Assembly: GCA_011799875.1 (NCBI GenBank)
Contig: CM022302.1
Location: 102,302,237 to 102,366,236 of the forward strand
From: Thinopyrum elongatum
Taxonomy: Eukaryota; Streptophyta; Magnoliopsida; Poales; Poaceae
Reading direction: 5' to 3'
DNA: 64,000 nt
Shown: positions 11,060 through 20,979 of the stretch, in pieces
Layout of the letters: every line of letters begins with the position of its first letter
How positions within the stretch are numbered: the stretch's first letter is position 1
The notes under the pieces: model-generated
The model's input: the letters and a program-made list of their open reading frames with translations, nothing else
The model's database searches: none
Told to the model about the DNA's origin: nothing
Program-made: the position numbers and the translations under genes

Positions 11060-11779
11060 TTACTCGGACTCCTCGTCCACGTGCTCGACTTCGTCCTTGT
11101 CCCTCTTCCTCTTGGCCGATACTTCTTTGCTTGAACCGCACACTTGGCTCTCGCTCTTCATCCAACCCTTGTAAATATTGAAACAAAGGTAGGCATCCAT
11201 TGCAGCATAATGGATGTGGTTTCTATCTAGTACATTCCACTGCCATGCAAGATGAAACTTGGGCGGAGGTTTCGTCAGTTTACCGTACAAAGGATCAACC
11301 ATGGCTGCTGCTAGGGTCATAATTGAAGGCTGACGGGAGGACACCAGCCCATTCCTCTGGAGGTCGAAGGGCTAGCCTACAACGAGGCCTATCCGATCCA
11401 GGACTTCTATGTCGTTCGTAAAGTCTACATAAATGAATTTGACTTTGCCGCCCGCGAGGAAGTTCTTAAAATCCTCGCACTCAATGTCGGCATGGCATGT
11501 GTGGTAGACCAAGCACAAGTTATGCACGCAAACCTGGATCACGGCGGGCTTCTTCTTCTCTTCCTCCTTTAGATTCTTCTCTTTTCCCAGGACTATGGTG
11601 TACTCAACATCTAGCCCAGCGACCCACTCATCACCCTTTGACTTTTCGAACATGCGTCTGAAGCGAGCAAGGCATCCTTTCACCGTCGCGGAAGAATGGG
11701 TGTAGATGACATCAAACTCATCGCCGGTGATGGTTCTAACCTTGTACTCACCGCCGATCATGGAGATTTGGGACGCCAT
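11060..11779 (-). pseudogene. DEDDy 3'-5' exonuclease domain gene (Werner-exonuclease type) with one TAG stop
   Basis: ATG at 11,779 (AATCCATGGCG) opens a 239-codon frame interrupted only by TAG at 11,372-11,374; the frame is unchanged afterwards and ends at 11,060. The three exonuclease motifs of the DEDD family are visible. Exo I is GLDVEYT (Asp and Glu for metal binding, residues about 55-61). Exo II is FTNDIEVL (Asp, about 119-126). Exo III is HYAAMDAYL (Tyr-x3-Asp, about 195-203), which places it in the DEDDy group used by WRN-like exonucleases. Such enzymes remove nucleotides from DNA or RNA 3' ends; small free-standing members are common in plants. The premature stop falls between Exo II and Exo III, so a truncated product would lack the catalytic Tyr and Asp and should be inactive. 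The C-terminus is Lys/Glu-rich. No intron is seen. Confidence 0.8.
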
Positions 11780-12107
11780 GGATTTGGGAGGAGGGTTAGG
11801 ATTAGTGGAACTACTGTAATGTGAAAGGACAGGACGACTAGGAGCAAACTGCCGTAATGTTAAAGGACGGCAGGGGACGAGTAGGAGCGAACTGCTAGCA
11901 GTTTTTCGATTGTAAAAATGCTGAGTGGGGCGTGCGAACGGCAGGGTAGTGGCTTGCCCGGTGGGTAAATGGATTCATGCACAGTATTATGGGGGCCCAA
12001 TTAGATGTCATGTCTACTAGACGCCCAATTAAATGGCTTCATGCATCTGCATGTTCCCACGTCAAGCATCAGGAAAATTATAGGTGATATGAAGCTTTCC
12101 ATGCTCC

Positions 12108-12277
12108 CATGATATGGGCTTCCGAGAGCCCTTGTATCTGAGATCGAACGGTTGCATAGCGTGATTCTAGACCTATGGGTGAATATCCTATCCTGGAGGG
12201 TTATTCTGCAAATTTTCAGCAACTTAGCATGCGACCATTCGATCTCAGATCCGAGGGCTGTCAGCAGCCCGTATCAT
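12108..12277. mobile_element. Small MITE with inverted arms of about 55 bp
   Basis: The left arm (12,108-12,163: ATGATATGGGCTTCCGAGAG and so on to GAACGGTTGCA) is nearly the reverse complement of the right arm (12,221-12,277). The arms include a shared ATCTGAGATCGAA. The total is about 170 bp with no coding capacity. It may be Mutator-type, but I could not confirm a target duplication. Confidence 0.6.
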
Positions 12278-12289
12278 GGTCGCGCCTAC

Positions 12290-13250
12290 CACAACCGTCG
12301 CCTCGCTCGTGCGGTCGCGCCCTTGGAGATTTCAGACGGCTATAAATGAGCATTTTTTTGCCTACTTCGCATGCATGAAACTACTTCCTCCGTCCAGGTT
12401 CCTTAGGCTATCTGATGTTGGCATGTCATACATAGTCATCACTTAGTCACTCATACAACAAGGTTAGCTATAAGGTTGGCTATAAGAGTATTTTTTTTAC
12501 TTCTCTCAATCTCTTTCTTCGTAGTATTTATTGCATTTGCCAAGGAGTAAGGAGTACAGTACTTGGCACCTGTATACCATGGAGGTGGTCAGGAATCGGG
12601 AGACTCACGCCGGTGGTAGCGCCGCGGTAATAATGATAATGGAAAGTCAAATCACAAGGCCCCACCTGTCTAGCAGTAACGAGCCGACAAATCACATAGC
12701 CCTACGTTTGCAGCAGCCTACTCCCTCATCTTCTTGCCTCTCTGTCGAACCGACTAGGCAGAACTGCCCCGCCTATCGCGCGGGAAAAGCCCCACCCTCG
12801 ACTTTTAAATATAATTTTGTATTCATGGATTGCGCCATGGAGCAAAGCCTCAAGAAAACGGTGGTACACATGTATACAGCACGCCCGTCATGTTTGCGTC
12901 ACACCCCAGACGGTCGGTCGGTCTGGCACGCTGCTTTCTGAATGGAACGCGCATAATATTGCGTTTGCACACACATGTGGGACTGCAATTGAGAACTGAC
13001 CATAGGCACACTCCCCGGCCCCGCTAGTCGGCTGAGTTAATAAAGAGAGAGATGAGCGATAGTACTGGAGCAGTGTTGTACAGACGTCGGTGCCTGGACG
13101 ATTCCTGCATGACACGGGAGATCAGTTCGTCCATGCATGTGACCAGACTCCAGCAGACGGCTGGATTGGCTATCGTCTACATATCGTGCAGGTTGTGTTG
13201 TACATGGCTGTAGTTCTGATGAGAAATCTAAAAAAAAGGTTTCTTATCAT
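12290..13250. other. Intergenic sequence with duplicated promoter-like block
   Basis: This interval contains the partner of the 10,352-10,512 block (12,640-12,850). Here ATG at 12,824 (ATGGATTGCGCCATGG) opens a short frame that stops within about 40 codons. Half of a Stowaway-like end (CTTCCTCCGTCC) lies near 12,384. No confident gene. Confidence 0.4.
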
Positions 13251-13259
13251 CTCGCAATA

Positions 13260-13400
13260 TTAGGTGTCATGTGCTTCGGATCACTGCGAGGGTTAAACAA
13301 CGACAACTGAGTTCCTCCAAGGCGCTGGTCATTGGGGGCACATGCACGAAGACTACTCGGCTGCCATCTAGGTCAAGCCGACTATGTTAATTAGGATATC
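13260..13400. repeat. First copy of a dispersed duplicated segment
   Basis: CGACAACTG, then GCACATGCACGAAGACT, then GGTCAAGCC occur here in the same order and spacing as at 13,785-13,880. The two copies are separated by the Stowaway MITE at 13,538. The origin is unknown. Confidence 0.5.
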
Positions 13401-13537
13401 TATCGATTGACCCCTTTTCTATGAGTTTGTCTTTAATTTGAGCTTTGATCCTCGTCTAGTTTGTCCGTCGGGATTCATGTTGTCTCCTTCGGGCAGTGAG
13501 GTTATGGTTTCTTGTCATGTGGCATTTTTTCGTGTTA

Positions 13538-13772
13538 CTACCTCCGTCCTGGTTTATTGGTCCCCATTGTAATTTGTGCCAAATTTTGACCATAAATTGA
13601 ACTAACAAAATATTTATGCATGTCACTAAAAATTATATCATTGAAAACTATGTTCAAATACGAATCTGATGACATAATTTTTGTTGACATGCATTAACAT
13701 TTTGTTATTTAAATCTTTGGTCGAATTTTGACACAAATTACAAAAGGGACCTATAAACCAGGACGGAGGTAG
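13538..13772. mobile_element. Stowaway-type MITE, 235 bp
   Basis: The ends are CTACCTCCGTCCTGG and CCAGGACGGAGGTAG, flanked by TA on both sides (13,536-13,537 and 13,773-13,774), as expected for Tc1/mariner-type target sites. The long terminal inverted repeats continue inward (TTTATTGGTCCC against GGGACCTATAAA). There is no coding capacity. Related copies are at 7,790 and 17,703. Confidence 0.85.
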
Positions 13773-13899
13773 TATATGTTAATCCGGTGCTTCAGATCAA
13801 TATGACGACAACTGCGCCTCCGGGGCACGTGCATGAAGACTTCTCGACAGTCATTGACGAGGTCAAGCCTGCTCCGGTAAATAAAAGAAAACTACTCCA

Positions 13900-14345
13900 C
13901 TATATAGGCAGGAGCCTCCGTGCTTGCTTGCTAGTGTTGCTCTCTTCACACTCTCTCGTCCTCTCCAGATCTAAACACGATAGCGATGGCCACACTCTCT
14001 CTCTGCTCACCGCTGGTCACAGATCCAGCAAGATCCCCTCCGCCGGGGAAGGTAAGAAGCTGCAATGTTCACGCGGTCGTCCTCGGCGACGGCTCTTACC
14101 CACTACCGGCGCATCCCGATCAGCGTGCCTTGCCGTTCTCTCCCACGCAGCGCCGGCTAGGGAGGGCCTCCGACCCCTTCTTCCTCGCTGCCGTAGTGTG
14201 GGCAGAACCGGCCTCCCGCTGCCCACCTAGCGACATACCGGTGACCCTCAGGTATAACTTCCTTCGAAACCGGCCTTGCTCTACTTCCCCAGCTCCTGAC
14301 GTCACTGCATTTGTATCTTTTACTATTTCTCAGGCCCCCTCGTAG
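13900..14345 (+). CDS. Possible first exon of a plant gene with TATA box
   Basis: CTATATAGGC at about 13,900 is followed 85 bp downstream by ATG at 13,986 in the context GCGATGGCC. The frame MATLSLCSPLVTDPARSPPP is open to 14,345 (119 aa). A good splice donor, GAAG/GTAAGA, occurs at about 14,050, so the coding exon may end there and the remainder be intron. The Ser/Pro/Arg-rich N-terminus could be an organelle transit peptide, but nothing downstream confirms a gene. Uncertain. Confidence 0.3.
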
Positions 14346-14429
14346 ATAGGATCGATCGGCTGTTCGAAAGCCACCTATATTTTTACTGTTAAGAGGTAAA
14401 ACCACTTCATGCAGTCGAATCTAGTACTA

Positions 14430-14640
14430 CTTGGTTCAAACAGGGAAGAAAGGGGGTGGGGGTGGGGGAAGATTGGTTACCTGAATCTAGGACTTGGTCG
14501 AAAGAGGAAATAATGGGGGCAAAAAGTAGCAGAGACTGACTATCCAACTGGTCTCTTGGTCTAATAGGGAAATAAAGGGAAACGCAGTACAAACTCAATA
14601 TAAACCGATCTATTGGTTGAAAAAGGAAAGAAAGTGGGGA
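14430..14640. repeat. Degenerate tandem repeat of about 60 bp, four copies
   Basis: TTGGT, then a short spacer and AAAGAGGAAA or a close variant, recurs near 14,430, 14,494, 14,551 and 14,613. Confidence 0.45.
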
Positions 14641-14799
14641 CTGAGGGACAAGTCAACAGAGTATGTCCAGCACTAGATTTGCTAGCCTCACATAGTATAA
14701 GGTGGCTATACCGAACAAAAATGGGACCAACCCAGATATCCTGTTCTGATGTTTGTTGCCCCGAGCCCCTCTTATGTAATGCCACTGGTAAATTGTAGC

Positions 14800-16500
14800 A
14801 GTCCCACTGTTAAAAGTAAGGACACATTAAACCAATGTTGTTTTCAATGTAATGCCTCCAGTAATATGAATCAATGGCACTGTTTTTCATGTCCTGCTAA
14901 ATTTCCCATTAAGATAAGTAGCTTCTTTTCGTTAGAAATGCAACTGTCCTGGTCCGCCTACTCTCCCGTGCCGAAATACCAACTCTTTAGCAGCTGTTAA
15001 TGTAATGTTGCTGGTAAAATGAAGCAATGGCACCATTAAAGTAATGTTGTATTTAACGGTTGTCATAGTTAATCCTAATGCCCACACTAATATCTAGCAA
15101 TGCTGCTGCTTTAGAAATTGCTACTGTCCTTGTAGGATCGCCATTCAGATAAGGAACATGCTTCTTTTCATTTGCTGTATGTGTCATCACTTGTTAGTCA
15201 CCCTCCTTTCCACCTTTTTGTGCAAACAGAGATATACATTTCACGATTGATGTTAGTTGAACTGCACAAATGATATCCAAATTATAGTTGAACATTCCAT
15301 GAGCTTCATGACCAACCTTGATATTGCTCAATTTTATTGCAACTAATGAAGAAGAAGCTTCTAGCTCATGGGACATTCCTTCATTTTAGGTGAACTGCAC
15401 AAAAAGGTCCCATGAATTGAATCATCCATGTTGGTGACTGGTGTCATCCCTTCTATGATGGCGTTGACTGCACATATGGTTCCCATCACGAGGTATGTTC
15501 CTTTTTGGTCCGACTGTTTGCCAAAGATCCTGCATGTTGACTCTGCTCTTGTGCTACTGTTTTGGCACTGCCATGATAAAGCAGTAATGTTATTATTTTG
15601 CACCTTAATCTAGTGGCACTATTAATTTGAGGCAATGTTTTGGCACTGCTAGTGCCACTGATTTTTTTTATATATCAAAAGAGGGGGTTTCCTCCGATTT
15701 TATTAAAGAAACCCAACCATAGAGAACCATTATCCGACAACATCTCAGTGTAAACGGGAAGTTATGCAACTACTACTAGAATGGACTGAGTACTAGCAGG
15801 AGACAAGTTCGCCACATAAGCTAGGCAGGTAGGGGGACGTAGCACCAGCTCGACCAAGTTTGGATTACAACCTAAATGCTACCACATAAGCATCAGGGGG
15901 GAAGATAGGGACTGAAAGAGCCAGCTTCAGCATCCCAGTCTAAGCACCCCCGGCCTCCATCCTTGCGACGCATGGTACACCTCACTTGCCACCTGCTCGA
16001 CCCTAGTGCCACTGATAAAATGAAGTAATAATACAGTTAAAATAGAGTGAGTGTCCTCTCTATCATTTCATTTCCAATGTAGATAAAGAAAGTGCTTCTC
16101 TTTGTTAGTATATGTTTCATCAACTAGTCCCATTGTTAATGTTTAAGTGTTTCTGCAAACTGGGGTGCTTAATTTTAGTTGATCTACACAAAAATAGAGA
16201 TTGGAATGTCTCAAGGCCCCTCCTTGTACTACCGCTGTACACTAATGTTCATCACTGGTAGAAGGTGTATCGGGGAGAATTGGGTCGATTTCCAGTATGA
16301 GGCCTACCGTATGAGGCGTCGTGAGGCCCATCTCCCCCTCGCAGCATGGCATACTGTGATACTATCGCAATAGTTTCTTCTATTTATTAGTGTATGTTTC
16401 ATCAACTAGTGCCACTATAATGTAATCACGCTTTTTCATTATCTGTGCAAACAGGGTTATTCAGCTGCATTTTGGTGGAACTGCACAAATGTACGAATGG
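14800..16500. repeat. Diverged repeat units of unknown origin
   Basis: The phrase TAGTGCCACT with AATGTAATG or GATAAAATGAAG, then a CATCAACTAGT-like stretch, TGCAAACAGGG and GAACTGCACAAA, recurs in similar order near 15,000, 15,190-15,400, 16,010-16,190 and 16,390-16,490. The copies are diverged. They look like old tandem duplication of an intronic or intergenic block. No ORF is conserved between copies. Confidence 0.45.
15663..16002 (-). mobile_element. 5'-truncated non-LTR retroposon (LINE or SINE), 340 bp
   Basis: The insert begins with a poly-T tract (the antisense poly-A tail) followed by AAAAGAGGGGGTTTCCTCCG, a sequence seen at 3' ends of grasses' LINEs. A perfect 14-bp target duplication, CTAGTGCCACTGAT, flanks it (15,649-15,662 and 16,003-16,016). 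This defines both ends exactly and shows target-primed insertion on the minus strand. No coding sequence survives, as expected for a short 5'-truncated copy. Confidence 0.85.
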
Positions 16501-16877
16501 AACCGGCATATATGCAGAGTACGAGGTGCCAAGTAAAAATTACCGACACCAACCATGCTCCATCTAAGCATTGGCATCCACCACCACCAGTGGGATGGGT
16601 GGCGCTCTCTGTGGACGGATCTTTCTCGGCAGCAAATCCTCTAATCAAATACTAGTAGCTTATATTGGCACTTTTCTAGGGAGTACTCTTTTCTGAAAGA
16701 AGCACCAATCTATTTTTCTTTATTTGTACATAGTGTCACAACTTTGTTTTTGGTCCAGAGCTATTTTAGGGTGATTGGCGTAGTACCCAGAGACTAATTG
16801 TAAGCATGATTTTCATTAGCCGTCACACTGATTGTAAGAATGAGCAGATGGAAGATTAGGTTAGTGCGAAGCTTACC

Positions 16878-17366
16878 TTAAACCCTACCGCCGCCGTTGA
16901 AATGAGGCGAGTGGTGAGGGAACCGTGGAGAATGGCAGGGAAGCGACATCGCACCATCCGGCCTCCTCTTGCGGTGGGAGAACGAATACTCCTGTGGCTC
17001 CGGCTGGCACTGCATCCTCACGAACGGTACACTGTACTCGATCGATTCGTTATCCTCTGGATGCTTGACCTTCGACCTGTACGCCCACCACCTCCGCCTG
17101 ACTTTTGCCTCGGGCGAATCTGTCTGTTCCATCGCCCAGAGGAGATACTCGATGAACTCGAAGGACTGCGGCGTGACTGCCGCCGAGGAGTACATCGCCG
17201 CCCTCATCGCCGTCGTCTCGCTCTTTCGCATACATTGCCACGTGGCCCTCACCGTCCTCGAAATCTCCCACTCATTGTCAAACCAAGTAAGGATCTCCTT
17301 CAACCTGGCTAACTTCGCCTGGTCGCCGCCGGCGATCTGCCCGATTCGCTGCTGCATCCTCTCCAT
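16878..17366 (-). CDS. Uncharacterised 162-aa protein, partner of a head-to-head paralogue
   Basis: ATG at 17,366 starts a single open frame ending at 16,878. The paralogue at 18,143 (+) shares several segments: GGDQAKLARLKEILTWFDN, the helical EYLLWAMEQTDSP, RRRWWAYRSK, VPFVR with a Cys-Gln pair, a basic HRKRR patch, and a Pro/His/Ser-rich tail (PCHSPRFPHHSPHF). The conserved Trp-rich core and basic patch suggest a small nuclear or nucleic-acid-linked protein, but that is inference. The 5' leader lies in a 36-bp purine/pyrimidine minisatellite (17,390-17,600). There is no signal peptide or membrane segment. The frame is intact, unlike that of its partner. Confidence 0.55.
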   Translation of the reverse strand: MERMQQRIGQIAGGDQAKLARLKEILTWFDNEWEISRTVRATWQCMRKSETTAMRAAMYSSAAVTPQSFEFIEYLLWAMEQTDSPEAKVRRRWWAYRSKVKHPEDNESIEYSVPFVRMQCQPEPQEYSFSHRKRRPDGAMSLPCHSPRFPHHSPHFNGGGRV

Positions 17367-17389
17367 AGATGTCCTTCTGAGAGGTTCGG

Positions 17390-17600
17390 TGCTAGCTTTG
17401 GAAGATGGGAGGAGAGATGGTGGTCTTGCAATGGAGAAGAGGGAGAGGCGAGATGGTGGATTTGCAATGGAGAAGATGGAGAGGAGAGGGGGTGGTTTTG
17501 CAATGGAGAAGAGGGAGAGGCGAGACGGTGGTTTTGGAATGAAGATGATGGAGAGGAGAGGAAGTGGTTTTGCAATGGAGAAGAGTGAGAGGAGTGTGCG
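17390..17600 (-). repeat. 36-bp minisatellite in the 5' region of the 16,878 gene
   Basis: Five units beginning TTTGCAATGGAGAAGA lie at about 17,424, 17,461, 17,497, 17,533 and 17,569. Read on the minus strand, the units (CTCCTCTCC plus CCAAAACCACC) match those at 17,905-18,110 on the plus strand. Confidence 0.75.
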
Positions 17601-17702
17601 GCAGGGATTTAGGATTGGACGAGAGGGCTGGCGTGCTGTGACTGGATCAAAATCAAAATCAATTTACCCTTCAATTAAGAAAGCGACCCCACATTAACTA
17701 GT

Positions 17703-17896
17703 CTCCCTTGTATTCTGGGTCATATTTGACCATGATTTTGACAAATAAAATATATGTTATACGTTGCAAAAATAATATAATTTGAAAGTACATTCAGATA
17801 TGAACCAAACGATACAATTTTTGATGACATGCATTCACATTTTGCTTGTCAAATACAGTACGTGGTCAAACTTTGACCCAAAATACGCAAAACAAA
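17703..17896. mobile_element. Degenerate Stowaway-like MITE between the divergent genes
   Basis: The inverted ends TTGTATTCTGGGTCA-x-TTTGACC and GGTCAAACTTTGACCCAAAA are complementary with mismatches. The interior shares GACATGCATTCACATTTTG with the elements at 7,790 and 13,538. It sits almost exactly in the centre of the head-to-head gene pair. Confidence 0.65.
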
Positions 17897-17904
17897 AAAA
17901 ATAC

Positions 17905-18110
17905 TTCCAAGACCAGCGCCGCTCCTCTCCTTTTAAACCACCGCCGCTCCTCTCCTGTTCCAATCCAAATCTAGTGCCGCTCCTCTCCTCTTCCATTTCA
18001 AAACCACCGCCCCTCCTCTCTTGTTCCAATCCAAAACCAGCACCGCTCCTCTCCCGTTCTAATCCAAAACCAGCGCCGCTCCTCTCCTCTTCCATTCAAA
18101 AACCACCACC
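17905..18110 (+). repeat. 33-36 bp pyrimidine minisatellite in the 5' region of the 18,143 gene
   Basis: Six or so units contain GCCGCTCCTCTCC and CCAATCCAAA or TTCAAAACCACC. This is the mirror partner of 17,390-17,600. Confidence 0.75.
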
Positions 18111-18142
18111 GGTGAGTGAAGGTGCCGTGGAGAAGTAGATCG

Positions 18143-18618
18143 ATGGAGGAGTACAACCGATACGTGAGGATCGCAGACGGCGACCCTGCGAAGCTAGCTA
18201 GGATGTTGGAGATACAGTCTTGGTTTGACAACAAGGACCAATTAGCGGCGACAGCGACATCCATGGCCAAATATCTGCAACAGAGCGAAAAGGTGGTGAT
18301 ACTCCCAAAGGGAGTCGCGCGGGAGTACATAGAGCTGCTCCTCTGGGCCATGAAGCAAACAGATTCACCGAATCCGATCATGAGGCAGCGGTGGTGGGAG
18401 TATCGATCCAAGATGGACATCCACCAGAGATTGAAGGATCGAGCATCTACAGGGTGCCGTTTGTGAGGGTGCTATGCCAGAGCGAGCCGGTGGAGTCTTC
18501 GTCGACCAAACCCAACTGCAAGAGGAGAAAAGTAGTTGGCCCGATGACACTTCCCCGCCATCCTCTCCCTCGCCATTCACCTTGTCTCATGGGGCGGCTG
18601 TCTGCCGCCGAGGAATAG
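18143..18618 (+). pseudogene. Frameshifted paralogue of the 16,878 gene
   Basis: ATG at 18,143 gives MEEYNRYVRIADGDPAKLAR and continues through WFDN, ELLLWAMKQTDSP and RQRWWEYRSK in parallel with the paralogue, then diverges and stops at 18,466. The expected continuation (HPPEIEGSSIYRVPFVRV, then KRRKVVGPM and the Pro/His tail) is present in another plus frame from about 18,415 and ends at TAG by 18,618. One small indel near 18,411-18,420 therefore explains the loss. Everything else is well preserved, so the lesion is probably recent, or is an assembly error that needs reads to exclude. Confidence 0.65.
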
Positions 18619-18619
18619 G

Positions 18620-19130
18620 AGGGGACTGCCCCCCCAACCCAATAGTTAGGCAGGCTGTGAATTGTCAGGAGGAGCATAGGGTTGTCAGTATTTGCAGGTT
18701 GTGAATTGTGTTTTGTGTTGTGTATTTTGAGAGTACTTTCAGATATGAATGTCTTTTGAATTTCAGATTTGCAGTATTGAGCATATGAAGTATTTTATGA
18801 ATTCTAGAGATCTATTTTTAGCACTTAAAAAAATGTAGTTTCATATAAAAGTGCAGACAATGTGATTCTCAGATAAGAAACTGCAAGTTTCAGAGGCAGA
18901 GCATTTATATTAACACGCCCTTTTCAAACAGGGATAACATCATGTTGGAAGTTTTATTCATGGTCGAAAATGGAACTACCAGCCAGTTAACATCATGCTG
19001 ATCAACATTCATGCATAGCACATCTTCATATGATGCACAGTCAAAAAGATATGCTATTTTGAAAATGCCCACACAATGTCGAGTGTGCGAAAAACAGAGA
19101 AAATGAGGGATGAAGTTTTAGCAAGTGTTG
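18620..19130. other. Unique spacer before the transposon nest
   Basis: AT-rich sequence without a recognisable gene. The left limit of the truncated CACTA remnant falls somewhere near the end of this stretch. Confidence 0.4.
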
Positions 19131-19204
19131 GAGGTGGTGTGCGTAGATGACAATGGGGACCCACATGTCAATAATGGCAGAGGCAAAAAATTTGGAGATA
19201 TTTT

Positions 19205-19285
19205 CATTGCATCAGGTGGAATCGAACCCGGGCGGAACAGTAGTCAGGTAGTGTCACTTGGCCACTAGGCTAGTTCAGTAGTTTC
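19205..19285 (-). other. tRNA-like stretch with A-box and B-box
   Basis: On the minus strand TAGTGGCCAAG (A-box-like) is followed about 39 bp later by GGTTCGATTCC, a perfect RNA polymerase III B-box. Spacing is slightly short and I could not fold an acceptor stem, so this is more likely a tRNA-derived SINE fragment or a decayed tRNA than a functional tRNA gene. Confidence 0.4.
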
Positions 19286-20979
19286 ACTAGAAATTAGGCA
19301 CAGCATCTACCATTACTGTAGCATGCCTTCCCCGGCTCCGGTTCGTTCTCGTCCGGGCCCTGGACGTCATCCTCCGCCTTTGTGCGCTCGCCGCGGTGCC
19401 GCTGTCTGCCGTTGTGAACATGCTGAACAAACGAGAGGAAACTGGAGAGGACTGTATGTGGAGAGGCAGACAGTTGGGACCCACCAGGTCCATGGCCATA
19501 CGCAAGCAAGTGCCTCATTGAAAAAATACTTTCTCCTAATGCTATACTGACATTGGGGCCCACGGGTTTGTCAACATAGTTACATTTTTTTTAGGTGCTT
19601 CAACGTAGTTACTAAAGGAGATAAATTTACAACGAAGCCGGGGAGCTAGCAGGTATCATTTATTATCAGTGGGCCAGCAAGTATCAGCTGGGTTGTGGGC
19701 TGCCCCGTCTAGGCTTTCTTTTTTAACATGCGCAGCCCATGACATGCCGGTTTGTATTTTCTTGATGGCCGTCATGTATTGACCGGCCTATGGACCTCCC
19801 ATCCTAGGTTTTATTTTTCCTGAAACATCCGCAGCCCAACTTATGTATTGTTTTGAAGAAAACGCAGAGGTCTGTTCTATTTTTCTATATATAAGAATAG
19901 GAACGCCAGGTCCAACTTATGTTTCCCTTCTAACTATATTATTTTATATGTTATTATATATTATTGTTATTGTCATCATATATTTAACAGATACTTACAT
20001 ATATAAGAAAAAATATCCCACGTCTTATTAGCTTATAAAAATAATTTTTTAACAATAAAATCCTGGATTTTTTTACATTAAGGCAACGAAAATCCTGGTG
20101 ATTGTGTACAAAAGCTTGGTAAGATTTAAGGACCAATGTAATAATAGAGCACTTATTATTTAAATATATTATAAGAAAATGCTCAACCCCTATTTATTTT
20201 TTGATAACATTGCTGCGCCCAACCCAACATTATAATTAGAACCAGCCCAGCAAAATCGCGTATTTCGAGAAAGTGCAAATGGGCTGTAATTTTTTAGGAA
20301 AAAATAAATGGGCCGCATGGATGCTACATTATTTGTTCAGCCAGCCCAGCAAATTCATGTATTTCGAGAAAGTGAAAATGGGTTGTAGTTTTAAAAAAAT
20401 GGGCCGCATGAATGCTACATTATTTGTTCACCCAGCCCAGCAAATGGACTGTAATTCTCAAAAAAAAAATCAAATGGACTGTAAATTCTGAAAAAATGGG
20501 TTGAATATGTGCCACATTTTTGGAGGCTGAAATGTGGGCCAATAGGTCGAAGCCAACGCAAGTCATTGTCAACTTAGTCAACAAATGATTCTGACATCGA
20601 TAGCCGTTGGATTTACATCCAACGACCGGCATCCGTCTTCAATCTCTCGTCTTCTTCCTCCAGCGCCGCCGGGACCACCTGCTCCTGCCTCCTGCTGCTA
20701 GTAGCTCTGCTTAGCATGCTTCGCTATGAAGCGCTACCCCACCGCCATCCAGGCCATCCCTTCAACCCTCCACACCTCCTGTTATTCTCCACCGACTGCT
20801 GAACCACGCCGAACCAGAACCAGTTAACCCTCGTACACCTCTCTGTCTGCGACTCCACTCCCGCGTCTTCCCATCTCTGGCTCGTTGCCGTCTGGGGCCT
20901 CGCCGTCGTCCACCACCTTGGATGTGCTCGGCGCGGCGTGGTCAACATGGTCAACAAACGAGAGTCATTGAAAGAGGAC

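Noticed and set aside
14157..14405. Minus-strand Arg-rich frames opposite the 13,986 exon
   Set aside because: They are GC-driven shadows with no start context or promoter on that strand.
16969..17697. 242-residue plus-strand frame over the 16,878 gene
   Set aside because: It is antisense to the better supported minus-strand gene and ends in minisatellite-coded MEKRERRDGGF repeats.
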